DNA of 64,000 nt, taken from NCBI GenBank assembly GCA_003260075.1, contig QLIY01000768.1:11073-75072 (forward strand), read 5' to 3'. This document shows, piece after piece, positions 12,501-25,500 of this stretch; within the stretch, counting starts at the first letter, position 1, and each line of letters begins with the position of its first letter. This stretch comes from Phallusia mammillata (Eukaryota; Chordata; Ascidiacea; Phlebobranchia; Ascidiidae). Both the position numbers and the translations under genes were made by a program. The notes under the pieces are model-generated. The model ran no database searches and had not been told where the DNA came from. It worked only from the letters and a program-made list of their open reading frames with translations.

Positions 12501-12625
12501 ACGCCAACACAATGTCGATCCCATGCGGTCATCTGGCACTCTGCGAGAATTGTGCAACGTCAGCAAAAAAATGCAAGGTCTGCAACAGAAAGATTGAATC
12601 CACTTTGAAAACATTCCGAGTTTAG
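6544..12625 (+). CDS. XIAP-like: Inhibitor-of-apoptosis protein with 3 BIR, UBA and RING (XIAP architecture), copy 2
   Basis: Exons that join in frame: 6544-6730 (least certain), 6790-6949, 7836-8058, 8358-8412, 8491-8633, 8726-8808, 8951-9136, 9916-10172, 10567-10666, 10998-11321, 11780-12003, 12438-12625, giving about 709 residues. BIR1 (about 75-145) has CFSC but no canonical zinc histidine. BIR2 (about 285-345) and BIR3 (about 400-468) both have C-x2-C-x16-H-x6-C. BIR3 keeps the [13 protein letters not shown] core seen in BIRs that bind IAP-binding motifs. The UBA is about 548-600 and the RING about 665-702. XIAP-type proteins inhibit caspases and ubiquitinate targets in the cytosol (family knowledge). 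There is no CARD, unlike cIAPs. BIR1 exons also occur as a second version at 7263-7479 and 7610-7664. Exon one uses ATG 6544 and a GT at 6731, leaving a 59-bp intron; another first exon is possible. Confidence 0.9.
7263..7664 (+). CDS. Second version of BIR1 exons (7263-7479, 7610-7664)
   Basis: These two exons correspond to 7836-8058 and 8358-8412, with the same splice phases, so either pair could follow exon 6790-6949. A third exon start at 7752 is cut off by ten G at 7811-7820, after which the duplicate begins inside the intron before its own exon. The two versions differ at many amino acids ([13 protein letters not shown] against [13 protein letters not shown]) and have introns of 130 and 299 bp. 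They could be diverged alleles left side by side by the assembly, or a true tandem exon duplication. Because 7752-7810 has no donor site, the first version cannot be spliced through its own third exon. It would have to join 8491 instead. Confidence 0.6.
9165..9550. repeat. tRNA-like SINE head with minisatellite of CGCCATCTAGTGG-type units
   Basis: At about 9173-9210 the sequence TTGGCCGAATGGTCTAAGGC resembles a tRNA A-box region. At 9525-9545, GGGTTCGAAACCC resembles a B box. Between them, four related units of about 45-50 bp carry GCGCCACATAGCGG, GCGTCATCTAGTGG, GCGCCATCTAACGG and GCGCCATATAGTGG. It lies in the intron after the BIR2 exon of IAP copy 2. Confidence 0.5.
9683..9861. mobile_element. 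Probable hAT-type non-autonomous element
   Basis: The ends are CAGTGGTTTCTGACATTTTA and AATGTTAGGAACGACCGCTT, an imperfect inverted pair of the CAGTGGTTC hAT kind. The flanks GTTTAAAA and CTTTAAAC are a weak 8-bp target duplication. No ORF. Confidence 0.5.
11523..11712. mobile_element. MITE family A copy in IAP copy 2
   Basis: It has the same structure and intron position as the element at 343-532, so the insertion preceded the duplication of the IAP gene. Confidence 0.8.
12333..12375. mobile_element. MITE family A, one arm, in last intron of IAP copy 2
   Basis: Diverged arm: GGACGTCTAAACGTCAGAAT then CTATTGCCAAAC. The sequence just left of it (GTGTTATTTAACTTGATGGC) matches the family centre. 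Confidence 0.6.
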
Positions 12626-15600
12626 TAGGTATGTTCCAATCGGAATGAAATTCCGAAAATATCCGAAATAACCCGAGCAAATCCGGAAAAATCCAAAAAC
12701 GCGCCACGGAAAATCCGAAACTGCGAAAAAAGGAAATCGGACAAAACACGAAAAAACAGAATATCCGACAAAGTTTTTATACATGGAAACCAATTTACAA
12801 TTTATTCCAAAGCACCAAAATATGAAAAATGTCCATCCAGAGAAAACAAACAAAAAACAAACCTTTGTCAAAAGAGCCAATGTCTAAAAATTGTGTAGAA
12901 CTAGCCTTCTTGCCCTAATGTAGCTACATTAGTTTGACTTTGCACAAAAAATTAACCATCTGCTTGAAACTTTCTTTCCTTCACGCACCGAAGGTCAATA
13001 TAAAACCCGAAAAAAAATCGAAATCGAGCTTGATTGCGTACAATTTCGCTTCCTAATGTTTAATATTTTACTTAACAGTTTTGTTTGATTTAAACATTTA
13101 CTGCAACAATGCGCTATATGTCCAGATCGCAAACGTATTTTTGTCCCAGTGCAAATTAATAAGCTCAAGTCAAGTGCCCAGGCCAACTAATTCAACATAC
13201 AATAATTTTAACACACTGTTAAACCTTCGAAGAATTATATTCGCTATGCATGTACGTGTCAATGAAAATATATTTTTTACAAACTTTATTTCAGTGTTAC
13301 AAGGCAGTGCTGACGTAACTCATCGTTTATTTAGTTTTAAATGCACCCCTTAGTTGAGCTTAGTTGTTCGTAACATTTGCGTTGTGCCATTTTAATCATT
13401 TTTTAAATGACTGTAGCCTATAAATGCAAATAAAAGTTCTGATTTATTTGGTATTAAGAAATTCGTTTTCAGAAGTCGTTAGGAAAGATCAAGAATCTTC
13501 AGAAATTAGTTGTCAAAACCCAGGAATCGAGAAAATGTAGTTAAAGTTAAAACCACTTTAAAACAGGAAAAGTGTGTTGGCTCACTCACGACACCCAGTG
13601 GATATATTTTAGGCTAATGGTTTGTAGTTGATAGTGTGTATGTGGTAAATCCTCAATAGCTTTCTAATGTAACGAAATATCAAAAAATACTCGTTTCCCA
13701 ATTTTTACTGCGATCGATAACAACTGCAGGTGGGAATTGACTTTCTGGCGACACCCAGTGGTTATGCTTGTATGTTAATAGTTTGTAGTAGATAGTATGT
13801 ATGTGTGTTAGTATGTGGTAAACCCTTACTGACTTTCCAATGTAACGAACTTTAAAAAAACACTTCTTTCCAATATTTTACTGCGAACAATAACAACTGC
13901 AGTTGAAAATAAATTCAGGAAAACAAGTTTAGTGCAGAAAATTTGCAAAAGAATTTAAGCAAGCGCCGTAAAATGTACAGGAGTAGGAAGTTAACAATGG
14001 AGACAGAAGCAGTTACTGAATCGTTGTAAAGCGAACAAACATAGGCAAGATACAAGTGCATTGTGGGTAGTATCTCATAGAAATCTCGCATTTGATGAAA
14101 TNAGACAGAAGCAGTTACTGAATCGGTGTGAAGCGAACAAACATAGGCAAGAAACAAGTGCATTGTGGGTAGTATGTAATGCAAATTTCGGGTTGGATAT
14201 TTTTATTGGAAGACATTAAAATAGTTGTACACTGTTAATTATGCGGTGTTTGTATATTTTTGCGTTACAAATGTTCAGAAACACCAATAGAGTTGTAAAC
14301 GGGCCCAAAACCCGACCCAAACCCGATTCGATTTTAAGAAGACCGTTTGGACCGGAAATTTTTTGACAGACCCATACATTGAAGCCTCAGGAACGACCAA
14401 GACAACAAACACAATAGACAATTGGTCTTGAACAAGGCGTTTTAGGGCTGTTTAACATTAGGTCAGGTCCAGCAACTAGCTACTTAACAAGTTAAATTTA
14501 TTCGAAAAAATACTGACACAGAGTGTAAAGTTAAGTAACCTTAACCCGAACAGGCCCAAATCAGGCCCGTTTTTTTTAACCCGGCCCGGCTTACAACTCT
14601 GAAACCCCAACATCGACATTTTTTGTGATTGCATAAAACCAATGCATGATAGAGCGATGTTTAAAACATAAACAGTGCAAAGTAGACGAGTGCAATAAAA
14701 TACGACTGCTATACGTTTGCGTGCAAAAACTTCTTGCACCGAGAGAGGCACCACAAATAGAAAAGCGCTGCGCAGTAAGCATTATATAAACGAGTGCTAC
14801 CTCGCCATGATATGTTGTGTGATGAGAAATGTTAGAACGGATAGAATAAAAGCGCTGGTGGATTGGGTGAGTTGATGAGCTCCACAATCCACGTCCAACT
14901 CCTGGAAATAAAATAGGCGTTTGAAAAAAATAAATCTTCGGTCAACGTGTGTTTGGTTTAACTTCCCCGTTTGACACTTATGGAATGTGGGAATTTAGTG
15001 ATATTAGCAATGGTGGGATTCAATTATTTGTCGGTCGGTTCTATCACAAAAGTCGTATTTTTCAGCCGGTTTTGTCACAAAAATCATATTTTTCAGCCGG
15101 TTTTGTCACAAAAGTCATATTTTTCAGCCGGTTTTGCCCCCCCCCCAGAGAGGCACCACAAATAGAAAAGCGCTGCGCAGTAAGCATTATATAAACGAGT
15201 GCTACCTCGCCATGATATGTTGTGTGATGAGAAATGTTAGAACGGATAGAATAAAAGCGCTGGTGGATTGGGTGAGTTGATGAGCTCCACAATCCACGTC
15301 CAACTCCTGGAAATAAAATAGGCGTTTGAAAAAAATAAATCTTCGGTCAACGTGTGTTTGGTTTAACTTCCCCGTTTGACACTTATGGAATGTGGGAATT
15401 TAGTGATATTAGCAATGGTGGGATTCAATTATTTGTCGGTCGGTTCTATCACAAAAGTCGTATTNTGTACGTCTAGTTTAGGGGACTTGACTCTTATTAA
15501 ATGAAATCAGGACTCTTACTCTTTTTTCGTCGCTCCCCCAGCTTTATTTTTTAACGCCACAAAATAAAACAACTACTTTTTTAATCTACAGGGAACTTTT

Positions 15601-16024
15601 GCGAATAAACGCGACCTAATGTGTTTTAGTATCGCCTCCTAAATTTTCAAAACGCCTGAAACGGAGCTAAACATATTGAGAAGACTTTTCAGCGAAACCC
15701 AAATAAAAACCTAGGATTTACCCAAAATATTTTTGAAAATATAATTTGCGCCGGTATAAAGTTTCACCATTATGTGGCTGAAATAAATAAGTTTACTAAG
15801 TTTAATTTTAAACAAAAAGCTCAACAAAAANGGGCCTGGCGTACTGTGATTTATATATGAGTGTGCCGTAATCGCTGGTCTGCATAGACGCTTCAGGGCT
15901 GTTATAAATTTTTGTTCATCTTAGGAGCAAAACATACTTTTTAGCGACTATTAGGATCAAGGTGTTATGGTCAATATTTTAGTGGAAATTCTCTGGTTTC
16001 TTTGCATTAAAATATTCGTGTTCT
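12626..16024. other. Spacer between IAP copy 2 and the 3' end of alpha2-delta (convergent genes)
   Basis: 12626-13720 is the diverged counterpart of the flank of copy 1. A possible poly-A signal AATAAA lies at 13425. Units with ACACCCAGTGG recur at about 13600 and 13750. A short repeat is split by n at 14102. A block of about 320 bp (14743-15061) recurs at 15147-15465 behind ten C at 15137-15146. No protein recognised. Sequence near 15543 (TTTATT) could give an AATAAA for alpha2-delta on the minus strand. Confidence 0.6.
15045..15136. repeat. 31-bp tandem repeat, three units
   Basis: Units start at 15045, 15076 and 15107. Each reads CACAAAAGTCGTATTTTTCA with minor changes, then GCCGGTTTTGT. 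The third unit runs directly into ten C at 15137. Confidence 0.85.
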
Positions 16025-19000
16025 TTAGAAACCTACGGCTGGGTACGAGGCTGCGTCGAAACATTCATCGCTCGGTTTTCTGCGGAATCTGAAAAATATA
16101 AACGAGGTTCGTGTTTCAAAATAAATAATTCGCACAACATTTTAACTTTTTCAAACTTGAAAACCAAAATAAGATGCTCAGCCAAGAGTTTTTTTTTATG
16201 GCCAGATCATGGTTTCGAAAATGGACAAACCAATGTACTCGGGTAATGTTTTGACTAATCTCTGTATTTTTCAATAAGTTCACCAGGTAAAATACGCGAA
16301 GCATATTTTTGAAACTTTTACTCTAAAATATCCGCTTATTTGTTTTCAGCAGATTAACATTTAAAAATTTAATCAATAATCTGCTTTAACAACTGCTCTG
16401 CGCAAAAACTAATTTTTATACTTTTCAGCTTTTCACATTTTGATTGGTCACGTGGTTTACCTGTCACTGGGACATTGCACATCACGTGACACCTCGGTTT
16501 CCAGGGTAACGATGGGCCGGAAGCAGAAGTTCCGGTCCACTGAGCAGGGACCGGATGCATCAGCGACAACCATGAGAAGATTCGAATCCGGGATCCGGGG
16601 GGGGGGGGCAATATCAGAGCTTTTATGGTCAGATCACGGCTTATAAAAACGGACAAGTCGACAGAATAAAAAAACACATGATGTTTCGACAAATTTCTGT
16701 ATTTTTCATTAAGTTCACAGGCAAAATTCACATATTTTTGAAACGTTTTACTCTAAAATATCCGCCTATTTGTTTCCAGTGGATTTCCTCGCCTTACAAC
16801 ATTTAAAAATTTAATCAACAATCTGCTTTAACACGTGCTTTACCTGTCACTGGGGCATTGTACATCACGTGACACCTCGGTTTCCAGGGTAACGATAGGC
16901 CGGAAGCAGAAGTTCCGGTCGACCGAGCAGGGACCGGAAGCGTCCGCGACAATCATGAGAAGATTCGAATCCGGGATCCGGGTAGCGACGTAAGTTCTGT
17001 CAATAAAACATCCACGTCACAATCGACGCCGGTTGTCTCCCATTACGACGTCATACCTGTTGCAGATCGACGTGCATGACGCAGTCCCCTGTGTGACGTC
17101 ACCCACATTGCCAAACTCGTAAACCGTCCGTCTGCGTGAAAAACATAAGTTGCAAATCAATGACAGCAAGATATTTGTTATATCCGATGAGCAAAATGTG
17201 TTTATACGTCACCTGTACACGCAATGCTTTTTCTCGTATTTATAATTCGATGACGTCACTTCGCTGAAACTAAAGTCGTAAGTCCAAATCGGATCAGCGG
17301 AAGCCAACACCGACCGCAAGGTGGCGAGGGAGAGCAGGAACGCGTTGTGAAGGGCAACGAGCGTCGACGTCAGCAGAAGGCGACCTGAAAAAAACAAAAA
17401 AAGGTTCGAACAACGAAACTCGACGATCCGGGTTCGAATCCGGCCCGACCACGCTCACCTGCTTGAAACAATCCTGTCAAGGTGGGAATGACGTAAGACC
17501 GGGGGGGGGGGTTCTCTTCATAAAACTCTTTTCTTCTGAAAACGGGATTTCAAAGTGATTGAGGAATTTAAAAATCTCCCTATACAAGTGATTCTAAACT
17601 AAATGCTGCAAACAGTTTCTGTATTGGCTTGCAAAGTCGGTGGCGAAAAAAACTCGTCGTTAGTTTGGTGCAAGCTACAAAGGTTTCAGTACTATTGGAC
17701 TATAGGTCTCACACGATTCACTATCAACTTGATTTTTCATTTTACACTCCTCGCAAACTCACCTTATTCTGTTGCCAGTCCTGGTTTGTTGTGATCAAAA
17801 TTCCTCCATCGTCAAGAATAAGACACAAGCTATCCTACACAAATACACACAAGGCTATTAATATCAACATGGGGAAACTTCACCACAACTTCGACTTCGC
17901 TGTATTTGAAAACTAATACAGACGAAACTGGTTAATGGAGATTTCTATATGTCAAGCGTGTTGTCCCGATTAACCGGTTTTCCCGACTACCCTACTTGCG
18001 ATTAACCGGTTTTCCCGATTAACCGGTTTTCCCGATTAACTGGTTTCGTATGCATTTGATTTTCAAACTTTAACAGAACATAAGCCAGAACACATCTAAT
18101 TACAACAAGAAAAATAGTGAATCTAACTAAAGGGGGGGGGGGATATTTCCCTATTATGACGTCATACCTGTTGCAGATCGACGTGCATGACGCAGTTCCT
18201 TGTGTGACGTCACTGACATTGCCAAACTCGTAAACTGTCCGTCTGCGTGGAAAACATAAGTTGCAAATCCAATGATAGCAAAATATATTTACTAAATCCG
18301 ATGAGTAAAAGGTGTTTATACGTCACCTGTACACGCAATGCTTTTTCTCGTATTTATAAGGGGGGGGGGCTCATAAAACTCTTTTCTTCCGAAAACGGGA
18401 TTTCAAACAAAAGTTTGTGACCACGTCTATAAGTTAGCAAGTGATTGAGGAATTTAAAAATCTCCCTAATCAAGTGATTCTAAACTAAATGCTCCAAACA
18501 GTTTCTGTATTCGCTTGCAAAGTCGGTGGCGAAAAAAACTCGTCGTTAGTTTGGTGCAAGCTACAAAGGTTTCAGTACTATTGGACTATAGGTCTCACAC
18601 GATTCACTATAAACTAGATTTTCCATTTTGCACTCCTCGCAAACTCACCTTATTCTGTTGCCAGTCCTGGTTTGTCGTGATTAAAATTCCTCCATCGTCA
18701 AGAATTAGACACAAGCTATCCTACACAAATACACACAAGGCTGTTAATCTCAGCATGGGGAAAATCAACGTATAATTCGGACTTCGTTGTATTTAAAAAC
18801 TAATACAGACGAAACCGGTTAATCGGGATTGCTATATGCCAAGCGTGTTGTCCCGATTAACCGGGGGGGGGGGGTTACAAACTACTTGGCACTGCACCAA
18901 GCAACCAACATTATATCAAATTCTCGGGAAGAAAACTGAATTTTACTTATTTGAACATTTTTTGACATGTTTAAATTCCAAAGTGTTCGATGTTTTGATT

Positions 19001-19497
19001 ATATTCGTGAACACAGTTAAGGAATTCTGTATCGATCTTCAAACCTTCCTTACTAACCTGAATCCAACAGTTGGGTTTCGGGCAATCATCTTCACACTGT
19101 GATTAACAAAACAACATTGTTGGGGGGGGGGAGTAACAAAATACTTGGCAATGCACAACCAACATTATATCAAACTTCTCGGGGAAAAAAACTGAATTTT
19201 ACGTATTTGAAAAATTTTTGACATGTTTAAATTCCAAAGTGTTCGAATGTTTTGATTATATTCGTGAACACACTAAGTAAATTGTGCATCGATCTTTAAA
19301 CCTTCCTCACTGACCTGAATCCAACAGTTAGGTTTCGGGCAATCATCTTCACACTGTGATTAACAAAACAACATTGTTAACATAATAAAGTAAACTTATG
19401 TCGTCATAATTATGTTGATTACGTACTGGTTGCGTCACTGACATGTTGAAAAATATGGCGGCCATGACGTCAGCGTCCAGTACTGCTCCCACTACAG

Positions 19498-19565
<68 letters not shown>

Positions 19566-22500
19566 AGGGGTCGGTTGCTACGGTAACCGGTTGGCTGGCA
19601 ACGATCAGAGAGATTGCCTGAAACGTCACAATCAACATTGTTGCGTGACATTTGAGTTATAAGTGGATTTTTCACATTATTGTGTTTTAAAGATAAAAAA
19701 TAATGTAAGCGAAATATTAATTGGTTGATCCACACATGAAGTGTTAAGTCCATGATTTTTTAAACCTAAAAAAACTGTGGGCTACCAAACCAGTATCGCA
19801 AACCATTTGACTGTCCAAGTCTCTTCGACATGGTTGAGCGCTTAAAACTAGCTCGGCAAACCTGCCTTCTGTGACGTCACTCACCTGTTCAGTAGGAGCA
19901 ACTTCGCCTCCTAGCGTTGGAGTCACTGCCGTGGCGTCTGACGTCATTGCCGATGTCGTCATGTTCTGTTGCGTCACATTCGTCGCTTCCTCCACCGCCG
20001 GTGACGTCACACCCACTTTCACCACCGAGTAGATGGTGGCGTTAGAGAGCAGGGGACGTTTGAAATAATCCTGTTGTGTCGGATTCGATAAAATGGATTC
20101 GATTTTCTGTGGAAATGTTGAAGTTTGAATTTGTAAACGCATTGTTTATACTGAGTTAGTTCAGGTTTAAAACAAAGTTGGTTTCAAGCTTACTAAGTGT
20201 TGTACGCTGTCAGTAAAAATCAAATCTTTGTTTGCGTTGTACATTGGTGTTGACGTATTGTCACCTATATAAGCTATTGCTGCCAGGCATAATGTTAAGT
20301 GTGTAGAGCTGTTCTGGCTATTGTAATTTTATTCCGACGTTTCGACGTCCTATACAGGTCGTCTTCATCCAGGGATTTTATTCCGACGTTTTGACGTCCT
20401 ATACAGGTCGTCTTCATCAGGGCTTGTCTAGCAAACTGGGAATTTTTAACAGAGCAAATTGTTTAAACTCATTAAACCAATTTGAAATTTGCAACATCCC
20501 AAATATGACGTAATGTTGAACAACAAGACTTGTAACAACTCTTCACCCAAAAATATCAACAAATATTTTTCACCTTCGACATTTCGTCGAGTTGTTGGTG
20601 TTGAATTCTCATCACAGAAGGGGACGAATCTGACGTCACAAACATGCTTCGCACTGCATTGTGGGTCACTCCCATCGACCAATGACGACCCAGAAGCTCC
20701 TTGCTCACCCAACCGTGAAGCAAAATGACGTCAGTTTGCGACGGGTCAACTTTTCCTGTTATAAAACTTTAATGTGTGAAAAACTAATTGTTCATCATAC
20801 GATGCAACAACAATTATATTTCTGACGTCATACAAAGCATAAGTTGTGAAACAAAGAACCAATTGTGACGTCACAGTGTAATTTATGCTTACCAGCGCCA
20901 CAAGCGGTTCCGTCCGCAACCATCTGAATCGATGCGTTCACGCTGCTAGGTGGCGCGACGGAGTCACTCTGACACGATGACGAAACACTCTGCACTCTGT
21001 GACGAAACAAATGCTAAAGTAGATGGAGCAAAGGTTTGAATGAAAACAAGAAATTGGTTTAAAAAACAAATTTTGTTGTTTAAAGGATCTTTTCCGCGAA
21101 TAATAGGCATCATATGTCGACGATCACTGATTAAATGTGTAATTATCTGTGAATAAGTTACAAAGCAACAGTGCTTCCTAATCAAAATCAGCCAACAAAT
21201 ATTGTTAAATTATAAATAGTTGGTTTTACGTTTGCAGTTTACACTCGTTTTGCAGAGCGACTGATGATGGGGCGAAATGTTTACCGTTAAACACTATTTG
21301 TTGACTAATTCTAATTCAGGAGCACCATTCCTTTGTCAATTATTATTACAATTGGAGGCAGCCTATAGGTAAAATATAAGTAAAAGACCTGTTTGACAAT
21401 ATAAGTAATCTATCCCGCTTAGCAACTGGTTTAGGATCTACAAACCGACTTGTAATAAACAAAAAAACATTTTGTAATTAAGTAATCAAAACATAATCTA
21501 AAAATAAGTAATCTATCCCACTTTGTAACTGGACATCTAATCTGACTCGTCATTATGTTATTTACCTTGGAACGCATCTTAGCCCGCTGACGTAAGATAC
21601 CACGTTAGTTTTGTTAATGTTGATGTCAGTCAGTGTGATGGAGGTTGGAGGAGAAGCAACAAGTTGGTTCAAATTCGAAGTTGGGAGGGCGAGGCTTACA
21701 CTGTAAACGTTTGTTGATGTGAAAACGTTCTATGATGTCATATACAGTTATGATGTAACACAGAGTTTGGGGATTTTATTTACAACTTTTAAGTCAGCCA
21801 ACCTATGAAGTTTGCCGTCGTGTAACTTGGACAAAATTACATAAAAATGTATAAAAAAGCAGTAAAACATAGTATTTAATTCACTTTTACTTTAAGGTGA
21901 TTTGCGAAAGCGTTTGAAAATATTTGTCGGAAAACTCATTACCTGAACAAAGATTCCTGGACTGGCGCGTAAATATACTTGTATTGTGCCCGAAATAAAT
22001 GCTTCCCATCATTGGATATAAACACCGCGCTCAAATCAGTTTCGCCGTTTTCCCTTTCGATCATGGAACGCCGAATCTATTGTTGCAAACAAGAATCGTT
22101 TGTTTTGTCATAATTCCACCATCTGTTTTATGACAGTGTAAACATTATCGAATTTTCTGTCGTGGATGGTTTTAAACGCGCGCGTCGCGATATTCTGAAA
22201 TAATTCGCCAACATTGTTGTAACAACCGACTGTGCATTCGAATATAATTGTGGAATTTATAGAGCTCTTCTGGCAATTGTAATTTATTCCGACGTTTCGA
22301 CGTCCTATACAGGTCGCCTTCATCAAGGTAAATAACACTGGATGAGCGTACAGTGCACGATAAACAAAGGGTAAAAACATTTCCCAGAAAACCTCTATAA
22401 ACTTGTTATTATGCCTGGCAGAACGTGTCGTTGCCATGTAACGTGATAGTGACGTCATAACTTATTTTTTGTGACGTCAACAAACAATATCGCGATTCAA

Positions 22501-25500
22501 ATTATTAATGACGTCATAATCTTTACCTTGCTGACGTCATGAACTTCTAGGTCATCGATGTCGATTGTGATCGGATTTCCGAGTCGGCCCTGTTTCGATA
22601 CAAACCGCGTTACTATGGAAACGACGAAATGTTATAAAATTTTGTTACCTGTTTCAAGTTGGGATGGTAGAACGCGAAACCATTGTTCTCGATTCCAAAC
22701 GCAAAAGCGTTAGCGCTGATCTGAAAAAATCACACAACATGTTAAGAGTTATAAGTAAATCATTGCACGCCATGCCTGTTGAAAGGCGCTATACCGAATC
22801 AGCCGGTCACCAAGCATTCCCATATATGGCAAGGCGTAGACTAGAAAAATCTAGCCTGCTGTGGGATTCGAACCCACGATTGAGTCTTATTTGAGGCGTT
22901 GTACCGAATCAGTTAGTCCCCCAAACATTCCCATATGGCAAGGCACAGGCCAGAAAAATCGATTGCAGTGGGATTCGAACCCACGACAGGAGTTTTAAGT
23001 AAGGTACCTGTGAACCGCGCAACATTTGCAAGTTTTACGGCAAAATCCCGCTTATATAACTCGCAGAGAGTTGGTGTGTGGTAAATAGATTTTTTAACAA
23101 AAGCAACAACTGCTGTTGTCATAAACAGTATAACTTCGCTCTCTGTCAAACACGTGACAAAGGGGGGGGGGCGGCAAAATCCCACTTATATAACTCCCAG
23201 AGAGTTGGTGTGTGGTAAATAGATTTTTTAACAAAACAACAACTGTTGTTGTCATAAACAGTATAACTTCGCTCTCTGTCAAACACGTGACAAACGAACT
23301 CACCTCGGCGGGGTCAATCGCCTCTCTGACGTCACGGTACATGATGTCACACCCGACGACAGCTTTGACTTTCTGACCGACTTGAAGGTCATCGGATGAT
23401 TGGTAGATTGGTCGGGTGATTGACAGGACAGTTCCCAACCCGAGGTGATCTTCGTAAGGAAGACTCCATTTGCTCGATTTCCTTCATAAACAAATGGAGA
23501 TTTTATTATGACAGAAACTCTTATGGTGCCAATCTCCAGCCAGTTGCTGGACTTGACCTAATGTCAAACAGCCCTAAAACGCCTTGTTCAAGATCAATTT
23601 TCTATTGTGTTTGTTGTATTGGTCTTATTTAAGGCTTCAATGTATACGCCTGTCAATCAAACTTTCGGGTCTAAACGGGCTTCTCAAGGGGGGGGGGGGA
23701 ATTGTGTTTGTTGTTTTGGTCTTTCCTGAGGCTTTAATATAAATGCCTGTCGATCAAACTTTCGGGTCTAAACGGGTTTCTCAAAAACGATTCGGGTTCG
23801 GTTCCAGGCCCATTTACAACTCTGTTTTACTTTTTACTTATTTCGAATTCAATTACTGCTCAATAACCGCAGCTTACTTAAGTTAAAACGCATAACGTCA
23901 CACAACAATAACAAACGCTCTGTGACATCATAAAGCGCAACGTGGTTCAATGTTATGGTTCAAAAAATGTAATTTAACGATGCTGATAATGTTTTGCATT
24001 TTAGTCATATTTTTTCCACAAGTAAAACTCGTACGCTAATTTGTCCCAACCAACTCTGCCTTGAAAACAATAAAGCGCCAATGAAACACGTTTTTAATTC
24101 GAGTACGTTTATCACGAACCTGCCGGAATCAAACAGTAATTTAACAATGTTGTGAATATTTTTGCATCCTAGTTGCATTTTTCTTCAAGTTGTATGTCAT
24201 ATAGTGAGTCAATTCGCACAAAAAAACTGTACCTTAATAACAATAAACTACCAATGAAACATGTTTTTCTATTCGAATAAGTTTACCTGCCAGAGTATGC
24301 GATGCCTCGACTTATTTTTCCCAAGTAATCTTTCGTCACCAGATGGGTGGCGCTGTTGGACGGGATCGTATCAAACTTCCCTCTGTTGTTGCAAGCCATG
24401 TCTTTCAGCGTAGAAGTGCTCGCGAAGTGTTTTCCAACCGAATAAGTGAAGACTCGAGTCTGTCGAAGAATTTTCGGTGAGAATCGAAAACGACAGCCTT
24501 GTAGTTTATCAAAAAATCGTTACGAGTCGTTTTCCAAACCTCTGCTCCGCGTGAGGTTATTTTACGGGACACAGAGGGGGGGGGGTTTAATTATTTCGAA
24601 TTCAATTACATCGCAATAACCACAGTCCACAGGTTACTTAAGTTAAATCGCATAACGTCACACACCAATGACAAACGCTCTGTGACATCATAAAGCGCAA
24701 AGTGGTCCAATGTTATGGTTTAAAATTTTTAATTTAACAATGCTGTTAATAGTTCGCACTTTAGTTACATTTTTTCCTCAGTTAAAACTTGTATGCTAAT
24801 TATAGAGTCAATTTGTTCCAAGCAACTCTATGACAATAAAGTGACAATGAAACACGTTTTTTTATTCGAGTACGTTTATCACGGACCTGCCGGAATCAAA
24901 CAGTAATTTAACGATACTGTGAATATTTTTGCATCCTAGTTGCATTTTTCCTCAAGTTGTATGTCATATAGTGAGTCAATTCGCACAAAACAACTGTACC
25001 TTAATAACAATAAACTATCAATGAAACATGTTTTTCTATTCGAATAAGTTTAACACAAACCTGCCCGAGTAAGCGATGCCTCGACTTATTTTTCCCAAGT
25101 AATCTTTCGTCACCAGATGTGTTGCGCTGTTGGACGGAATCGTATCAAACTTCCCTCTGTTGTTGCAAGCCATGTCTTTAAGTGTAGAAGTGCTCGCGAA
25201 GTGTTTTCCAACAGAGTAAGTGAAGACTCGAGTCTGGCGAAGAATTTTCGGTGAGAATCGCAAACGACAGCCTTGTAGTTTTTCGAAAAATCGTTACGAG
25301 CCGTTTTCCAAACCTCTGCTCCGCGTGTGGTTTTTTTTACCGGACACAGAAAATCCAAATATCCGTTTTTGTGAAATATTAAGGGTGTCTTATAAGTTGA
25401 AAACTACCAGCGTTTCTATACAACTTTATGTGATTGGCTGCGGTTGGACAAGCTAAAATACTAGGAGCAAACACAACCACATCTTTTCACAGTTATCTAA

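Noticed and set aside
24276..24290. TTCTATTCGAATAAG resembles the Ciona trans-splicing leader ATTCTATTTGAATAAG (also at about 25036)
   Set aside because: It is not followed by a GT donor or an Sm site, lies in a duplicated AT-rich alpha2-delta intron, and matches imperfectly. No SL RNA gene can be supported.
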